Positions 23,048 to 34,010 of a stretch of DNA of 64,000 nt are shown piece by piece. The stretch spans positions 20,123,191 through 20,187,190 of the forward strand of contig NW_020653726.1 in assembly GCF_003589595.1 (NCBI RefSeq). Reading direction: 5' to 3'. A program made the position numbers and the translations under genes. Position 1 is the stretch's first letter; the number at the start of each line of letters is the position of its first letter. The notes beneath the pieces are model-generated. The model ran no database searches. It had not been told where the DNA came from and saw only the letters and a list, made by a program, of their open reading frames with translations. Source of the DNA: Hyposmocoma kahamanoa. Lineage: Eukaryota; Arthropoda; Insecta; Lepidoptera; Cosmopterigidae.

Positions 23048-23143
23048 GAGCACTAGAGAAACCCTGTATCGCGGGTGCTGTTGACACACTCTTACACAAC
23101 CACAAATTACACCCTCCCGAGAGAAATAAATGTAGGAAATACA
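23048..23143 (-). mobile_element. SINE2 body fragment
   Basis: The reverse complement contains TTTATTTCTCTCG, GGGTGTAATTTGTGGTTGTG and the GATACAGGGTTTCTCTAGTGC 3' block. Confidence 0.75.
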
Positions 23144-23843
23144 AATACGAGTGAATGAAGGGTTTCGTAGTAGCATAACATGCACATTTTATGGCTGATT
23201 GTTGTAGCTATTGGTTCTTGTTTGTGTGTTATTTGTGTGCATATGTTATCAAATTGTCATGTTTTTTTCCTTTTTTATTTCGTTTTTTCATGTTATATTT
23301 ATGTCTCGTAATTGTTAAGTGTGTGTGTGTGCTGTATTGTTTCCTTCTAGAAAAATGTATTTCTGTTTTATTCAAAAAATGTTCCTCCCGACGCAAGTAC
23401 TTGAAATTATTTATAAATATTCAATTTAATAAAAAAAAAGGTAGTTATTGTATTAAATTTTCTCAAAATATGTCAATTTTCCTACTATTCCATTATAATT
23501 AACACATTCAAACATTCCTGTTATGTCACGAAAATAACTTTCGAGGCACGAGCACACAAACTTACTATATCCATGTTGTTTAAGTTTATAAACAAGGTTA
23601 CCCCGCACGAGATAATTGAGAACGCGGCTATAATCTAATAAAACCAGTATAGTAGCTAAGTTATTGTCACGCCGTAAGCCCTTATCTACCACAAGCAACA
23701 CAAGGCACTAGTGGTATTATACAGCTTTTGAAGCTTCGATTAATGTAAAGGAATAATGTTACACTTGAGGGACTTCAGAAGTCTAGACTTAGCCGCTAGC
23801 ATCTCTATCGGTCTTAAAACTTTAGTGATGAATGAGAGAACTT

Positions 23844-24000
23844 CAGTAGCTGAAGAGCTTCTTGTGAAAGAGAAATAATGTGACTGTGACCATTACTGTG
23901 TTCCGGTTTTGAAGCGTAAGGGTGTAAATGTTATGGACAGGCGTTTAGCTTACCATCAGACGCACGACTTGTACGTCACGTCACTTAATAGTATAAAAAA
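23844..24000 (+). repeat. Rep1 with internal deletion
   Basis: 5' and 3' ends are present but the centre is deleted: GGTGT joins directly to AAATGTTATGGACAGGCG. Ends with AATAGTATAAAAAA. Confidence 0.75.
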
Positions 24001-24056
24001 GCGGTTGCATTTCTATTGAGAAGTTGACGGTTCGCATCCCAGGGGTGGCATTTATT

Positions 24057-24479
24057 CCCGCGGAGCGGGTGCGCGAGGACGCGGCGGACGCGCACCCGCT
24101 CCGGCGCAGACGTACGGGGAGAAGGCGAAGGCAGTTCGCTGCTCGCCTGATCCCCTAGTGAGACCAGCGGGCTCTGAACAGGGACTCCGGAGCCTACATT
24201 GCACGGCCTCACTCGTCTGGGGGGCGGGTCGGAGGACAACCGACTCGTCCCTCCGTTGGCGCGGGAGCCCTGGCGCAAGCTAGGGCGGCCGGGCGGCGTC
24301 GTGGTGAATGTTCACTGATCCCACGGTGCCGACTCAACCGGCGAGAGGGAAACCCGGGGGGGTTTTAGTGGGGTAGGCCTTCCAGTGTGGAGGGAGAGTC
24401 CCCACATAACCCCTGAGTCTCCCTGGGCTCAGGGGTATCCATAAACATTTCCCCCGTCAAAAAAAAAAAAAAAAAAAAA
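24057..24479 (+). mobile_element. R1-like LINE 3' end, 5'-truncated, 15-bp TSD
   Basis: A 423-bp GC-rich insertion ends in 21 A (24459-24479) and is flanked by a perfect 15-bp duplication GGGGTGGCATTTATT (24042-24056 and 24480-24494). The first 100 bp hold an open frame ending in an Arg-rich stretch (ADAHPLRRRRTGRRRR) before TAG, then a GC-rich 3' UTR, both typical of R1-clade LINEs. The perfect TSD and clean A-tail point to a recent insertion. Confidence 0.75.
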
Positions 24480-24648
24480 GGGGTGGCATTTATTTGGCTT
24501 TAATTTCTAAGTTGTATATATTTGTGAAAAGCTATACCTCTCGCTACTACAAATAAGACAATACATACAACACTAATTAACAAATAATTCGACTAATTAA
24601 GTATAATAAATTTCGTAACAGAAAGGGAATAATAAAGTGACTGCTGTG

Positions 24649-24750
24649 CAACAATAGGCTGAGTGGATATTATATAATGGATATATATAACGGTTTCGAT
24701 AATCTCTATCTGGTAATACCGAATGTATTATCCACTCAGGTTTATTGTTG
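24649..24750. repeat. ~100-bp foldback with ~22-bp arms
   Basis: CAACAATAGGCTGAGTGGATA at the left mirrors TATCCACTCAGGTTTATTGTTG at the right with few mismatches. No ORF. Confidence 0.55.
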
Positions 24751-24784
24751 TCTCCCTGAAAGTGCTACGATGCTGATTGTCAGT

Positions 24785-24870
24785 GGACCCGGTAACGGTA
24801 CCTGATAGAGTGAAGAAATGGCGCTACGGCCAAAAATCCGTTAATCCGAAGACGAAAACAATACAAATTA
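24785..24870 (+). mobile_element. SINE3 5' module fragment
   Basis: GGTACCTGATAGAGTG...AATGGCGCTACGGCCAAAAA resembles the SINE3 5' module (GATGGCGCTACGACTAAAAA). From 24871 to 25526 I see only short unassigned frames. Confidence 0.45.
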
Positions 24871-25526
24871 AGTATTTTGGTTTTTCCGTTTTTATTCAGT
24901 TAGTATTTTTTATAAAGTCACACGATTATACGGAGTAAAAAAAATTTACGCATTTCGGCTTATTCGTCGGGGATAGCACAAATCCGCTTACGTAGTATTG
25001 GTAACAAGCGCGTATCTGCACCATATCAAATTTTACAGGCCAGGGATTTAACGTTATTACATTGTTATTTCAATGGCTACGTACGACATTCATTTTTGCA
25101 CAGTAACCATAAATTTATGTTGTCTACACACTGATAATAATAGATTCCACAACATTTACGCGAATTTGATTTGGCTACTAAATTACCGAAATGGAGACTC
25201 GTAATCAAATGGTAGTTATGCCAATTTCACTATCCCCGACGTCATGCCATTCTTCCAAAAAGGTCGCGAATTTTTTCTTTCTTAAAATGTACTGAACAGC
25301 ACAACGTTTTCTAATAAGCTGTTTTAAGGTGAGGCGGTAATGGTCTGTTGCTGAGGCGTTAAACGAATTTAGCGCTCGATCATCGTATTGATCCGTGCGT
25401 TTTCGACAGCACAGCGCGTTCGTAAGAGCTCTTTTTCCTGTTACAAGGATTACACCCCACATCCTTATATACAGGTTGAAACACAAATAACTCCAATAAT
25501 ACCTTTGGAGATGATATATATATATA

Positions 25527-25720
25527 GGGCCGAACGGTTACCATGCCGGACTGTCATGCCGAGGTCTCACGTTCGATTCCTGAGCCGGGAGAAATATTCG
25601 CATAGCCTACATTTATTTCTCTCGTGAGTTTTGGTGTAATGTGTGGTTGTCTATCTGTGCGTCTATGGCACTCGCGACACAGGGTTTCCCTGTCGAGTGT
25701 GTGAGAATATGTGCGCTATT
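25527..25720 (+). mobile_element. SINE2 copy with tRNA head
   Basis: GGCCGAACGGTTACCATGCCGG, B box CGTTCGATTCC, then the body to ACAGGGTTTCCCTGTCGAGTG. Confidence 0.85.
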
Positions 25721-25744
25721 ATTCCCCGACCAGCAGCAACGTGG

Positions 25745-25910
25745 AAACTTATTTGGTGATGGGGATTACACCTTGCCGACTCTGTCGAATTCGAAGGCGA
25801 ACTAATGTCGTCGAACGACTCAGTGTTTACAATGCGTAACGGGTAAGTTGCTATCTTCGATGGGCAAGCGAAGGAGACCTTATGACCTGATGTAAGTGCG
25901 CTATACGTAG
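25745..25910 (+). repeat. Unclassified repeat (second copy of 9515-9655)
   Basis: TCGAATTCGAAGGCGAACTAATGTCG and CGAAGGAGACCTTATGACCTG blocks match 9515-9655. It ends just before MITE-A copy 1. Confidence 0.55.
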
Positions 25911-25925
25911 TTAAGTCTATTAGGC

Positions 25926-26211
25926 CATTGACTTACAAAGAAATGGACGACGGGTCTAATACAAAAACCACGAAAAAAATGTCCCAAGTCAACCTATTTA
26001 AACGTAGTGACATGTAAAGGAATATGAAAAAGCTAAAACGTTGAATTGAAATTGTAATGTCATCGCAGTACTGTCTAATTTTGCTTGCTTCGCTGTCAGT
26101 CGAACAAACGAAGACTAAAGCCTAAATGACGCTCTGTATACGATTTTAACGCCCTATAAGTTCGGACACTTTTTAGCGCGGACCCGACGTCCATATAATT
26201 GTAAGTCAATG
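25926..26211 (+). mobile_element. MITE-A copy 1 (8-bp TSD, 286 bp)
   Basis: CATTGACTTACAAAGAAATGGACG ... CGTCCATATAATTGTAAGTCAATG terminal inverted repeats. Perfect 8-bp duplication TATTAGGC at 25918-25925 and 26212-26219. No ORF. Confidence 0.92.
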
Positions 26212-26280
26212 TATTAGGCACACATAGTTTTTTATTAATACGACTTAAGCAGACTAGTGTTCCTTATTATCAGTAGTTTT

Positions 26281-26547
26281 TAGTAGCAGCAGTATACTGC
26301 CACCTTACCTATTTCTGCCGCCAAGCAGTAATGTGAGCATTACTGCATTCGGGTTATGAAAGGTGAAATTACAGGTACATGGGATTTATCAACTCATGTC
26401 TCAGAGTGACGAGTGCATTGGCAGTGTTCCTCAGATCTTGGTGATTTAATGCACTGAGTGGTACTGCAACTGCTATGAACAGTCGTGTCACTTACGACCA
26501 GGTGAACGACTTGTTCGTCTCGTCACTCGGTCTCATTAAAAAAAAGT
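26281..26547 (+). repeat. Rep1 copy
   Basis: GTAGCAGCAGTATACTGCC to TCACTCGGTCTCATTAAAAAAAAG. Confidence 0.85.
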
Positions 26548-26576
26548 AGGGCACGATAAGGTGCGACTTACACGGG

Positions 26577-26636
26577 AGCGACATAAAGCGCGAAATCTCT
26601 ATGCAAGAATAGTAGTTTGTCGCGCTTTATGTCGCT
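26577..26636. repeat. 60-nt hairpin with perfect 17-bp arms
   Basis: AGCGACATAAAGCGCGA (26577-26593) and TCGCGCTTTATGTCGCT (26620-26636) are exact reverse complements around a 26-nt loop. It could be a pre-miRNA-like fold or the relic of a palindromic transposon. Confidence 0.8.
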
Positions 26637-26963
26637 GGTAACGCCACACATTTGAAACCGAGCGAAGCTCCGCTGAGCTGTTAGATTACACTTAAAGTCA
26701 TAGAAAACCATACTACGAAAATTTTCACGAGTTAAATCCATGGTGAAGTAGACAACCAATTTCTAAAATGACGCCACTATGTAAAAACAAGTGACAGTCA
26801 GATGAAACAAACTATATTCTGCAGCTAAAGAGTTCCATTTTCAAATGTTGCAATAAATTTTATAAATTTTAAAATTTTTGTTTATGTAAGTGGCCAGTTC
26901 CGGAAACTTATAGTGCGCCCTATGTATATGTGATTTTTTCTTATATAACATCAACATGGACCA

Positions 26964-27203
26964 ACAAGTCGTGATGGTGATAAGCCACACGTCTGTCCAT
27001 AACAGTTGCAGTGCCACTCAGTGCTTTAAATCGCAAAGATCTGTGTGCATAACTTAGTAAGTCTCATGTGCCTGTAATTTCACCAGCACCCTTACCCTTC
27101 AAAACCGGAACAGTAATGCTGACATTACTGCTTGGCGGCAGAAATAGGCAAGGTGGCAGTACTTCCCTGGACGAACTCTATCACAAGAAGCTCTAATGCT
27201 ACT
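26964..27203 (-). repeat. Rep1 copy
   Basis: Minus orientation: AAGTCGTGATGGTGATAAGC to AAGCTCTAATGCTACTA. Confidence 0.85.
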
Positions 27204-27324
27204 ATGACTGCTATTTTTTTTACTCTTTCTTTATTTAGGGGCTTTTATCGTTATTTAACATATCAGCCCCATGAGAAAAACAATACCTCAAGAAAACAGT
27301 TAATAAAATCCCCACAGATATATC

Positions 27325-27377
27325 AAAATACTACCTAACCAAATACCAAAATACTACCTAACCTAACCTAACCAAAA
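27325..27377. repeat. Short CCTAA-type repeat
   Basis: Three to four CCTAA units (insect telomere-type motif, reverse strand of TTAGG). Too short for a telomeric tract. From 27378 to 27811 no gene is seen. Confidence 0.5.
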
Positions 27378-27811
27378 TCTCCAACGTGTTGGCTCCTACA
27401 AAACAGATTGAAACCACCCAACATGAATTCTACGGAAACCAGCCTGTGCAAATAACCGCGCCCTGATAGGTTCCGTCCGAACATATACTATGAGCAAATG
27501 ATGTACATCCTCAGGAATCTCAGACACTTCGGAATTCGGTGAGTTCACCCTCCGTATCAAATACAAAAAATTGTTAATGGAACGTGTCCGGATCGAAGCC
27601 TATGCGCGCTGACAATTTGACCCCTGCCCTTCTTAATTAATATGGTCAAACCAAAACAAGTTGTTATTTAAAAGTGATATAAGGCCCATTTGCCTGATGA
27701 TTTGCGGTTTCTGGTTATATACTCGATGCATAATTGCAATGCTAGAAGAATGAAAAGAGATTCTTCCATTCCATTCTTCTTCTAGAATGCAAAGCTAGAA
27801 GAAGAATGGAA

Positions 27812-27990
27812 AGGTTCCAATCCGGCGATTGAAGGATTTATTCTAAGTATTCGATCTTTGTTATTAATAATTATTACAAACTAGTGGAGCAATTTCACAA
27901 AATCGTATTTTAATATCATGGCAGTACAACATAGTGACGTTAAATAAAAACTTGAAAATTATAATGTGATATGAAAAAATACATATAAAA
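27812..27990 (+). mobile_element. SINE3 3' portion
   Basis: TTCCAATCCGGCGATTGAAGGATTTATTCTAAG then TATTAATAATTATTACAAACTAGTGGAGCAATTTCAC and ATCATGGCAGTACAACA. The B box is degraded and the A box absent. From 27991 to 28454 no gene is seen. Confidence 0.7.
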
Positions 27991-28454
27991 ACTTTTTTTA
28001 CTCAAATTTCGTATGTACTCGTAGAATCTTTAAACTTCTCCTCCTGACAAATTGTTATTTTGTAAAAGTGGCCTTATTACACTAAGAACGCGATTTATCA
28101 ATCAATATAACCCTCATTGGTCTTAAAAATCGGAGTTAGAATTTGGCAAACCCATTAAGGACAGTAAGTAGGGACGATAAGAAGATAGGAACAAGCGCTA
28201 ACGATGTGAAATACGAGCTTGGGCCAAATTAAGATTCGGGTGGGGGACAGTAATAGAAAGATCATTTAGTAGCAAGGGGTGTAGTTACTGACAAAAGTTG
28301 AATGCAGACATGAAAGATGCGTTTTCATATGTTGTTTTTGCCTTTGTATATTTTCATTATGCTCTGTGGACGTGTTATAAGCAAATGTTTAGCAATATAG
28401 CTGTGAAAGATTTACAAATAACTTGTATATTAAAGTCATAGGTGCATGACCTCG

Positions 28455-28530
28455 AAGAACGGTGGTAGCCCCTATCGCCTCTCTCGCAGAGGTTGTGCGT
28501 TTGAATCCGGGTTTGCACCTCGGAATTAAT
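28455..28530 (+). repeat. tRNA-like SINE head, degenerate
   Basis: AGAACGGTGGTAGCCCC ... GCAGAGG ... GTTTGAATCCGGG resembles a tRNA D-arm/B-box arrangement. The B box has one mismatch. Confidence 0.4.
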
Positions 28531-28614
28531 GTACGAAAAGATCCATTTTTTCTTCCATACAACTTGGGCCCAAAGATGTACCGACGTACTAGTAGCGTTC
28601 ATGTAAAAAAAATG

Positions 28615-29015
28615 ATATACTTTTCCGATATGATATATCGATATTTTGCGATGTATCTATACAAAACATCGATATTTTCGTTGTATCGTAAATAATTCTA
28701 AAAGGTAAAAGGAAGGAAATTTTATTAAGAGTAAATAAGGAAAACCACCAATTTTGACACAATAATCAAATGTATTTCTTCCATTACTGAATCCCTACAC
28801 AACAATATCGCCCACACACAAGCAATATTATTGGCCAGCCAATGACTATTTACTGCTATTTTGAATTTACACTATGTGCGTTTCGTTTCTGCAAGTACAA
28901 TTTTGAATTGTATATTTTCAACGCAGTACATATCGATACCGAATGATACGATAATATCGGATTGATTCGATATATCGACGGCATATATCGATATTTTATG
29001 TATTATATATATTAT
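28615..29015. repeat. ATCGATA-rich block, probable decayed foldback element
   Basis: TATATCGATA-type motifs cluster near 28630-28690 and again at 28920-29000, with an unrelated centre. This looks like eroded subterminal repeats of a DNA transposon. No ORF. Confidence 0.4.
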
Positions 29016-29035
29016 GTATATTGAGCATTCCTACG

Positions 29036-29068
29036 ACGAACTCTTTTACAAGGAGCTCTACTGCTACT
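29036..29068 (-). repeat. Rep1 5' end fragment
   Basis: GACGAACTCTTTTACAAGGAGCTCTACTGCTAC is the reverse complement of the Rep1 5' terminus. Confidence 0.65.
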
Positions 29069-29399
29069 TAAGTCTCCAATATTTATCGAAATATACCAAT
29101 ATACTTAAAATTTGAAGTATTGTTGTCCAAGGAAACAATGCGTCGTTTCCAAAACACTAGCGTGTGTCACAGGCAAGAAAAAATAACGCGCATGAACGGC
29201 TTCCACCCCTTTCTACACCGTTTTTGTGTTTTTTATTTATGAAACGACAATTCGGCCGAATGTCAAAATGTCAAATAATGAAAAAAAAAGCATACGTATA
29301 TTATTCAAAACGTATCATGCATATTGATCACAAAATATTGCTTCAATACATAAAATCTATTAGTGGCAGGTTGTGACGAATGACAACAACTTTTTCAGC

Positions 29400-29910
29400 G
29401 TTGGTTGGTTACAAACGATTGCGCTTTTCCTCATAACCAATTCCTGCTTCTGAAAATTGCCTCTCACTATAAACACTACTGCCAGGAGACGATAGATAGA
29501 CCTTAGCACATTTTGATAGGCTTGGATACCGCTTTGCGTTTGCTGACCACCACTTGTAAGGATCTGCCGTCCGATCTAGGCCAACAGTTTTCAAATAAAT
29601 CAATCTCATGTGCAATAGAACTTTGCTGCATATCCTCATAATGTTGCATATTATCTGTGGCGACTTCTTCATAACAGGTCCAGAAATTGCAATGTATCGA
29701 TTCCATCGTTTTATCATTTTTCAACAAAAACACCCTACCCCTATTACCTCCGCAAGCAGCGCAATGAAACAAGTCGTAACAGGTCGCACGTGAAATGCAC
29801 AGATCTTACGCCGAACATTCGGCAGTCGAATATTCGGCGCTTCGGCCGAGAGCGTGGCCGAATATTCGGTATTCGGCCAAATCATTTTTTGTGGCATCTC
29901 TAGTTTTTAT
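29400..29910 (-). pseudogene. hAT transposon remnant: transposase C-terminal dimerisation domain and terminal region
   Basis: The minus frame ending near 29409 reads ADPYKWWSANAKRYPSLSK, a conserved Ala-Tyr-Leu-Ser segment, SSVYSERQFSEAG and a terminal RNRL: the diagnostic hAT C-terminal dimerisation domain. The zinc finger and DDE core are missing. Just upstream on the same strand (29815-29910) are palindromic CCGAATATTCGG-type subterminal repeats and a CTAGAGATGCCAC end, plausible as the element's 5' terminus. It is therefore an internally deleted, dead copy. Confidence 0.7.
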
Positions 29911-31600
29911 TTTATCATCACCTTATTTAAGAGCCAGCCTTATGTCGGTGCAGCCTACTCTTTTTAGATTTTTTGTCACGATTGGCCGCCCCTAGAATCT
30001 GGCCGCCCTAGGCCCAGGCCTAGTGGGCCTTAGGGTAAATCCGCCACTGATTCCAATCTATGCCGCTTGCAATAAAAACGGTCCAAAGCCCAGTGTCCAG
30101 CTTAAGCTGTTGACCATACAAACCTCATGAACTTATTACTAGTGGCCACGTTCCCATTCGTTGCAGAATCCGGCTGAGTATGAATCACCACCTTATCCAT
30201 TTCTTTCGCAAAGTCAACGCAATCACAGATATAGGGTGCTTAAGATTTCCTGGCTCACGACCGGCAACGCATTTGGGAAATTAAATTTACTTCCTTAAAA
30301 GTCTATACTACCTCAAATGGCTTTGGTTGACTCCGCATAACAGTGAAAGGAATCAATCACTTTGAAAAACTATATATTGTAAAATTGAGGCTATACGCTG
30401 ACTATTATATGGTTTGAAAACACGATTCCTAAACATTTTCATGATAGAAAAAAAACTCAAACTTACCTCGAATTTTTATAAGAAAACCGCTGTATTCAAT
30501 AGGTGAAATAGGTATTCTGAAATAAAACCAGAGTCCGTGCCGCGCGACCCAAGCAAACTGTACCTTTTTGGACGGTATCGACTCAAAAGACTGCATTATG
30601 ACGATGCTTACTTCCTTCATCATCCTCTTTTGTGGTTCCTGGCCACATATTTAAAAAAAAAATTGTTTTCGAATTCCGTTTTTCTTCATTATTTCTAACT
30701 TTGTTCGATTAGTTGTCGTTTCCATCAAAATTCTTAAAAACGAGAGGGTGTGCCCATGAACCACAAATGTAATGTGTCGAAGCAACGTGACTTCTTTAGA
30801 AGGTCACTGGATTGCATATTGAAGGAAATGTTGAGTAGGCATAAGATTCTTTGTATTGTAATTGAAGTATTAATTCACTTCTGTTTGCACCATGAACGAA
30901 TAAACACACTTTCTAAAATTGTCCCTGTTTCACTATACGTCGCTAACCAGATGACATCCCAACTACCTCACTATACAACCAACCTAATATGAGATGCCGA
31001 CCCAACCAACCGCAACCTGTGAACGTCGTGAATTACTACTGCAACACCTGAATACTGCGACATGACTTGAAGATTTCAACTCAAATCACAATATCATCAG
31101 AAGCTGCCTGCCGTCATTATACTTCATCATCACTGGTTCTTCAGAATGGATTCGACGTATTACACTCTAGAAGAAACATCATACACAAAAGGAGACTGCG
31201 AGATCCAAAATAAGAAGGGTTTCAATGTTACCCCTTCCGCCGTGTTTTCGTCGTAAGAAGAGCTCGAGGGGTGTCCAGAGTAATCCTGGTACACGGAGTC
31301 CAGGGTATAGCCCGGCCCACATAGCACCATGCGCATCATCAGCGCAGCCCAGGTCCTGAACAGCAAAATGCAGTTCCAGAGAAGTTGAAGATCAACGACC
31401 CGTGACTACATACCACATTACGAAATGCGCGAACGAGGTGTCAAATTTAACGCAGTAGATAAGTAAGTGCAAATTTATTGTAATCGAATGGACCAAGTAG
31501 GTTAGGGTTTCATATTTTACATTGTTATTTCTGTTTATATTTTTTTTATACGTCAATTCATACATTTTTTTATTTACCTAATGATTTTATAAATTGTAAT
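29911..31600. other. No gene recognised; scattered repeat fragments
   Basis: Contains GGCCGCCC/GGCCTAGG-rich repeat sequence (29985-30050) and a block at 30460-30560 (AAGAAAACCGCTGTATTCAATAGG ... CAGAGTCCGTGCC) that recurs at 38325-38520 with a ~100-bp insertion. Short open frames at 30429-30623, 30750-30992 and 31160-31366 resemble nothing I know. Confidence 0.4.
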
Positions 31601-32719
31601 GAAGTCTAAATTATATAATATATTAGGAGGTTTAAGATATTTGCGAGAATACACAATTAAGTTAGGAGAACGCCGTGATTCTAAACTAGCTTATAATAAA
31701 TATTTAGAGGCTAATGAATTATAAGAAGAATTTCAGGAAATTGTGCCTGACATAAATAATCTCGCGGATCAAATAAGTGAATCCGATTGGGAGATTATAA
31801 ATAAATATGCGAAAGAAATAGTTTCTTTAAAAGCCGAAACAAAAGATTTTGTGACGTATAGGCCTAGTGTAGAGGAAACCGTTTGCAATTCAGATCCTCA
31901 AGAACCAGTATCAGATACAAAAATGGGTTCTTGTTTTGATATTAAAACGGCTATCGCCTTGATACCGGTCATGAACGGTTAAGAAGATGTAACTAAACAA
32001 TTGATAGACGATATTTAATTGTACAGCTCTATAATTGAGGATAAGCATAAGCAAGCTCTCATTAATTTTGTCTTAAAACTAGATTGTCACAGAGTGCTAA
32101 ACTTAGGTTACAATCTGCTTACACTGCCGTAGATGACTTGATTGTTGATATGAAGAAGCATTTAATTCAAAAGAAATCACCAGTTGCTCTTTAATCATAA
32201 TTATTACGTACCAAACAAGGAAATAGGCCGATAGAAAGGTTTGGTATAATAAAAAAACTAATAAAATGTAATGTAATGTAAATGTGTGTGGTATGGAACT
32301 ATAAGAATTGTTTGTTAGTTTGACTTTAGCCCCAAGCAGATAGTGATGACAACAGTTTTAGCGTTCTTCGCCCTCTGAACGAGAAATTAGCTCTGAAACG
32401 ATTCGCAGATGGTTTGTCAAACACACGTCTTAGTACAATAATTGCGTCTCGTAATTTTGAATCACTACCGGAAGCGATCAGAGCCGCGGTCGATGAGGAA
32501 TCTCTATCACTGCCACAGATTCGTGTATTTAATGTTAGAAAATATAATAATGGTCAATCACGTGGACGAACTGGTTACCAAAACAACTACAAACGTAGTG
32601 GTACATCAGGTCAGCCCAACTTTGTGCATCATCGTTCCAATCAGTCACGAAATGTTAATCAAAACATTGACCTAGGTAATAATTACAATAGATCACGTGG
32701 CTATAAGCGAGGTAACTAA
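31601..32719 (+). pseudogene. Errantivirus-like (Ty3/gypsy) gag remnant
   Basis: Successive broken frames resemble gag of insect errantivirus-type gypsy elements. Visible are a segment with FDIKTAIALIPVMNG (to 31982), a continuation with stops, then an uninterrupted stretch (32414-32719) with RLSTIIASRNF, LPEAIRAAVDEE and an Asn/Arg/Gly/Gln-rich nucleic-acid-binding tail. No CCHC knuckle is visible. Several stops make it non-functional. Family recognised by eye; no LTR identified. Confidence 0.65.
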
Positions 32720-32789
32720 ACTAAAAAGGAACGTTTGGTCGCGCCAGCCTTCACAAGTTCTACAGAACGAAACAATATAAAATTTTTTC

Positions 32790-33340
32790 GTGACTAAAGG
32801 TAGAGATCATATTATTTTGAATTATAATACCAACAATAACGTAACATTTCACTTAGCAAATAACTGTAATTTGAACCTAGTAGTTGATAGTGGAGCGAGC
32901 ATATGTGTCATAAAATATGAATGGTTATGTCAGTATAGTGATTTGATTAAACAGGTATCTTATGAGAAAATAACAATAAAAGGTGTGTATCAAATTTCTT
33001 CCTACCAGATACAATGGCGACTGTGTAACATTGGCTAAAGAAATTCAAGAAGGAGTGTTTATTGCAGGTTTAATTACTAAACCACAAAACGGAAAAATCC
33101 CGGTTAGAATTTTGAACACTACTGGCTAAGATTTAGAGATAGATTTTTCAGAATTAGACATTTTAGATTTGCATAAGAATTTTGAAGTTTGCAATTTGAT
33201 AAAGAATTAAGAAGAAAGACCTAAATTTACTAGATTTGAACTATTTACACGATGGAGACAAGCTTAATATTGAACAAATTTGTGCTAAATACTCAAATAT
33301 TTTCCATCATCCAGGTGATAAATTAACAATTACAAACTTA
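32790..33340 (+). pseudogene. Errantivirus-like protease/pol start, truncated by MITE-B
   Basis: The frame at 32790-33038 contains LNLVVDSGASICVI, the DSGA active-site motif of retroviral-type aspartic proteases. A second frame from 33236 (IFHHPGDKLTITN) resembles the lead-in to gypsy reverse transcriptase. At 33341 MITE-B begins and no RT, RNase H, integrase or env is recognisable beyond it. Confidence 0.65.
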
Positions 33341-34008
33341 TCCGCTCACGCGATACATGCAGCCGTGGACGCTTGCCGCCACAGAACGTTGCGCGATTCA
33401 TGCGTCTCTGGAAGCATACCACACCTCGAAGTGCCGGTGATGATTTTATGCCGATTTATCGGATATCGAGGTTATAACAGGTAGAAGAACTAATATTAAT
33501 TGCTATTTCGGTAACTACTCTAGCAAACCATAAAGTTTTTAATGACTGGGTCTGTCATTTAAAAAAAATAAACAACTTCAAAAATAGTGTTATTGTTTGG
33601 GCTGGTGATTTCGGTGTTTATTTATTGAAAACATACCGTAAGCAGCGTTTTTTAAGTTTACCTTGAATATAAATGTTTATAAACTATACTTTAAGGAGTA
33701 ATTTCGTGGTAAACATTAGAACCACTCTAACGGAATATTATCATATTTACCCAGTACACCAAAAATGTCATTAGTGCTTTTTAAGTGCAGGATTTGCGGT
33801 GTATTACTGCATTTTGTTTGAGATATTTTTGTTGGTAGCGCGAAGGGTATTTATTTAGCAATGCAGAATAATAATTTTTATTTATAAAAACTTGTATTTA
33901 AACTGAATGCTATTCTAATTTACGAAACCAGATAGCCGCCATTTTGCGGTAGGTTTATTCTATCCTTTAAGGGCCGTGTAGGTGGGGATAGCGCAACGCG
34001 TGAGCGGT
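33341..34008 (+). mobile_element. MITE-B copy 3, longer variant (668 bp)
   Basis: TIRs CCGCTCACGCGAT / CGCGTGAGCGGT with TA at 33339-33340 and 34009-34010. It carries about 60 bp more than the 607-bp copies, in two subterminal blocks (near 33370-33410 and 33955-33990). It is inserted at the start of the pol-like sequence. Confidence 0.88.
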
Positions 34009-34010
34009 TA

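Noticed and set aside
23191..23502. 103-codon hydrophobic plus-strand frame (possible membrane protein)
   Set aside because: T-rich low-complexity DNA beside a SINE2 fragment; Phe/Leu/Cys content reflects base composition.
23985..24278. 97-codon minus-strand Arg/Pro/Ser-rich frame
   Set aside because: Falls within the GC-rich R1-like LINE insertion; open only because of GC bias.
27325..27377. Telomeric TTAGG tract
   Set aside because: Only three to four CCTAA units; too short and embedded in ordinary repeat DNA.
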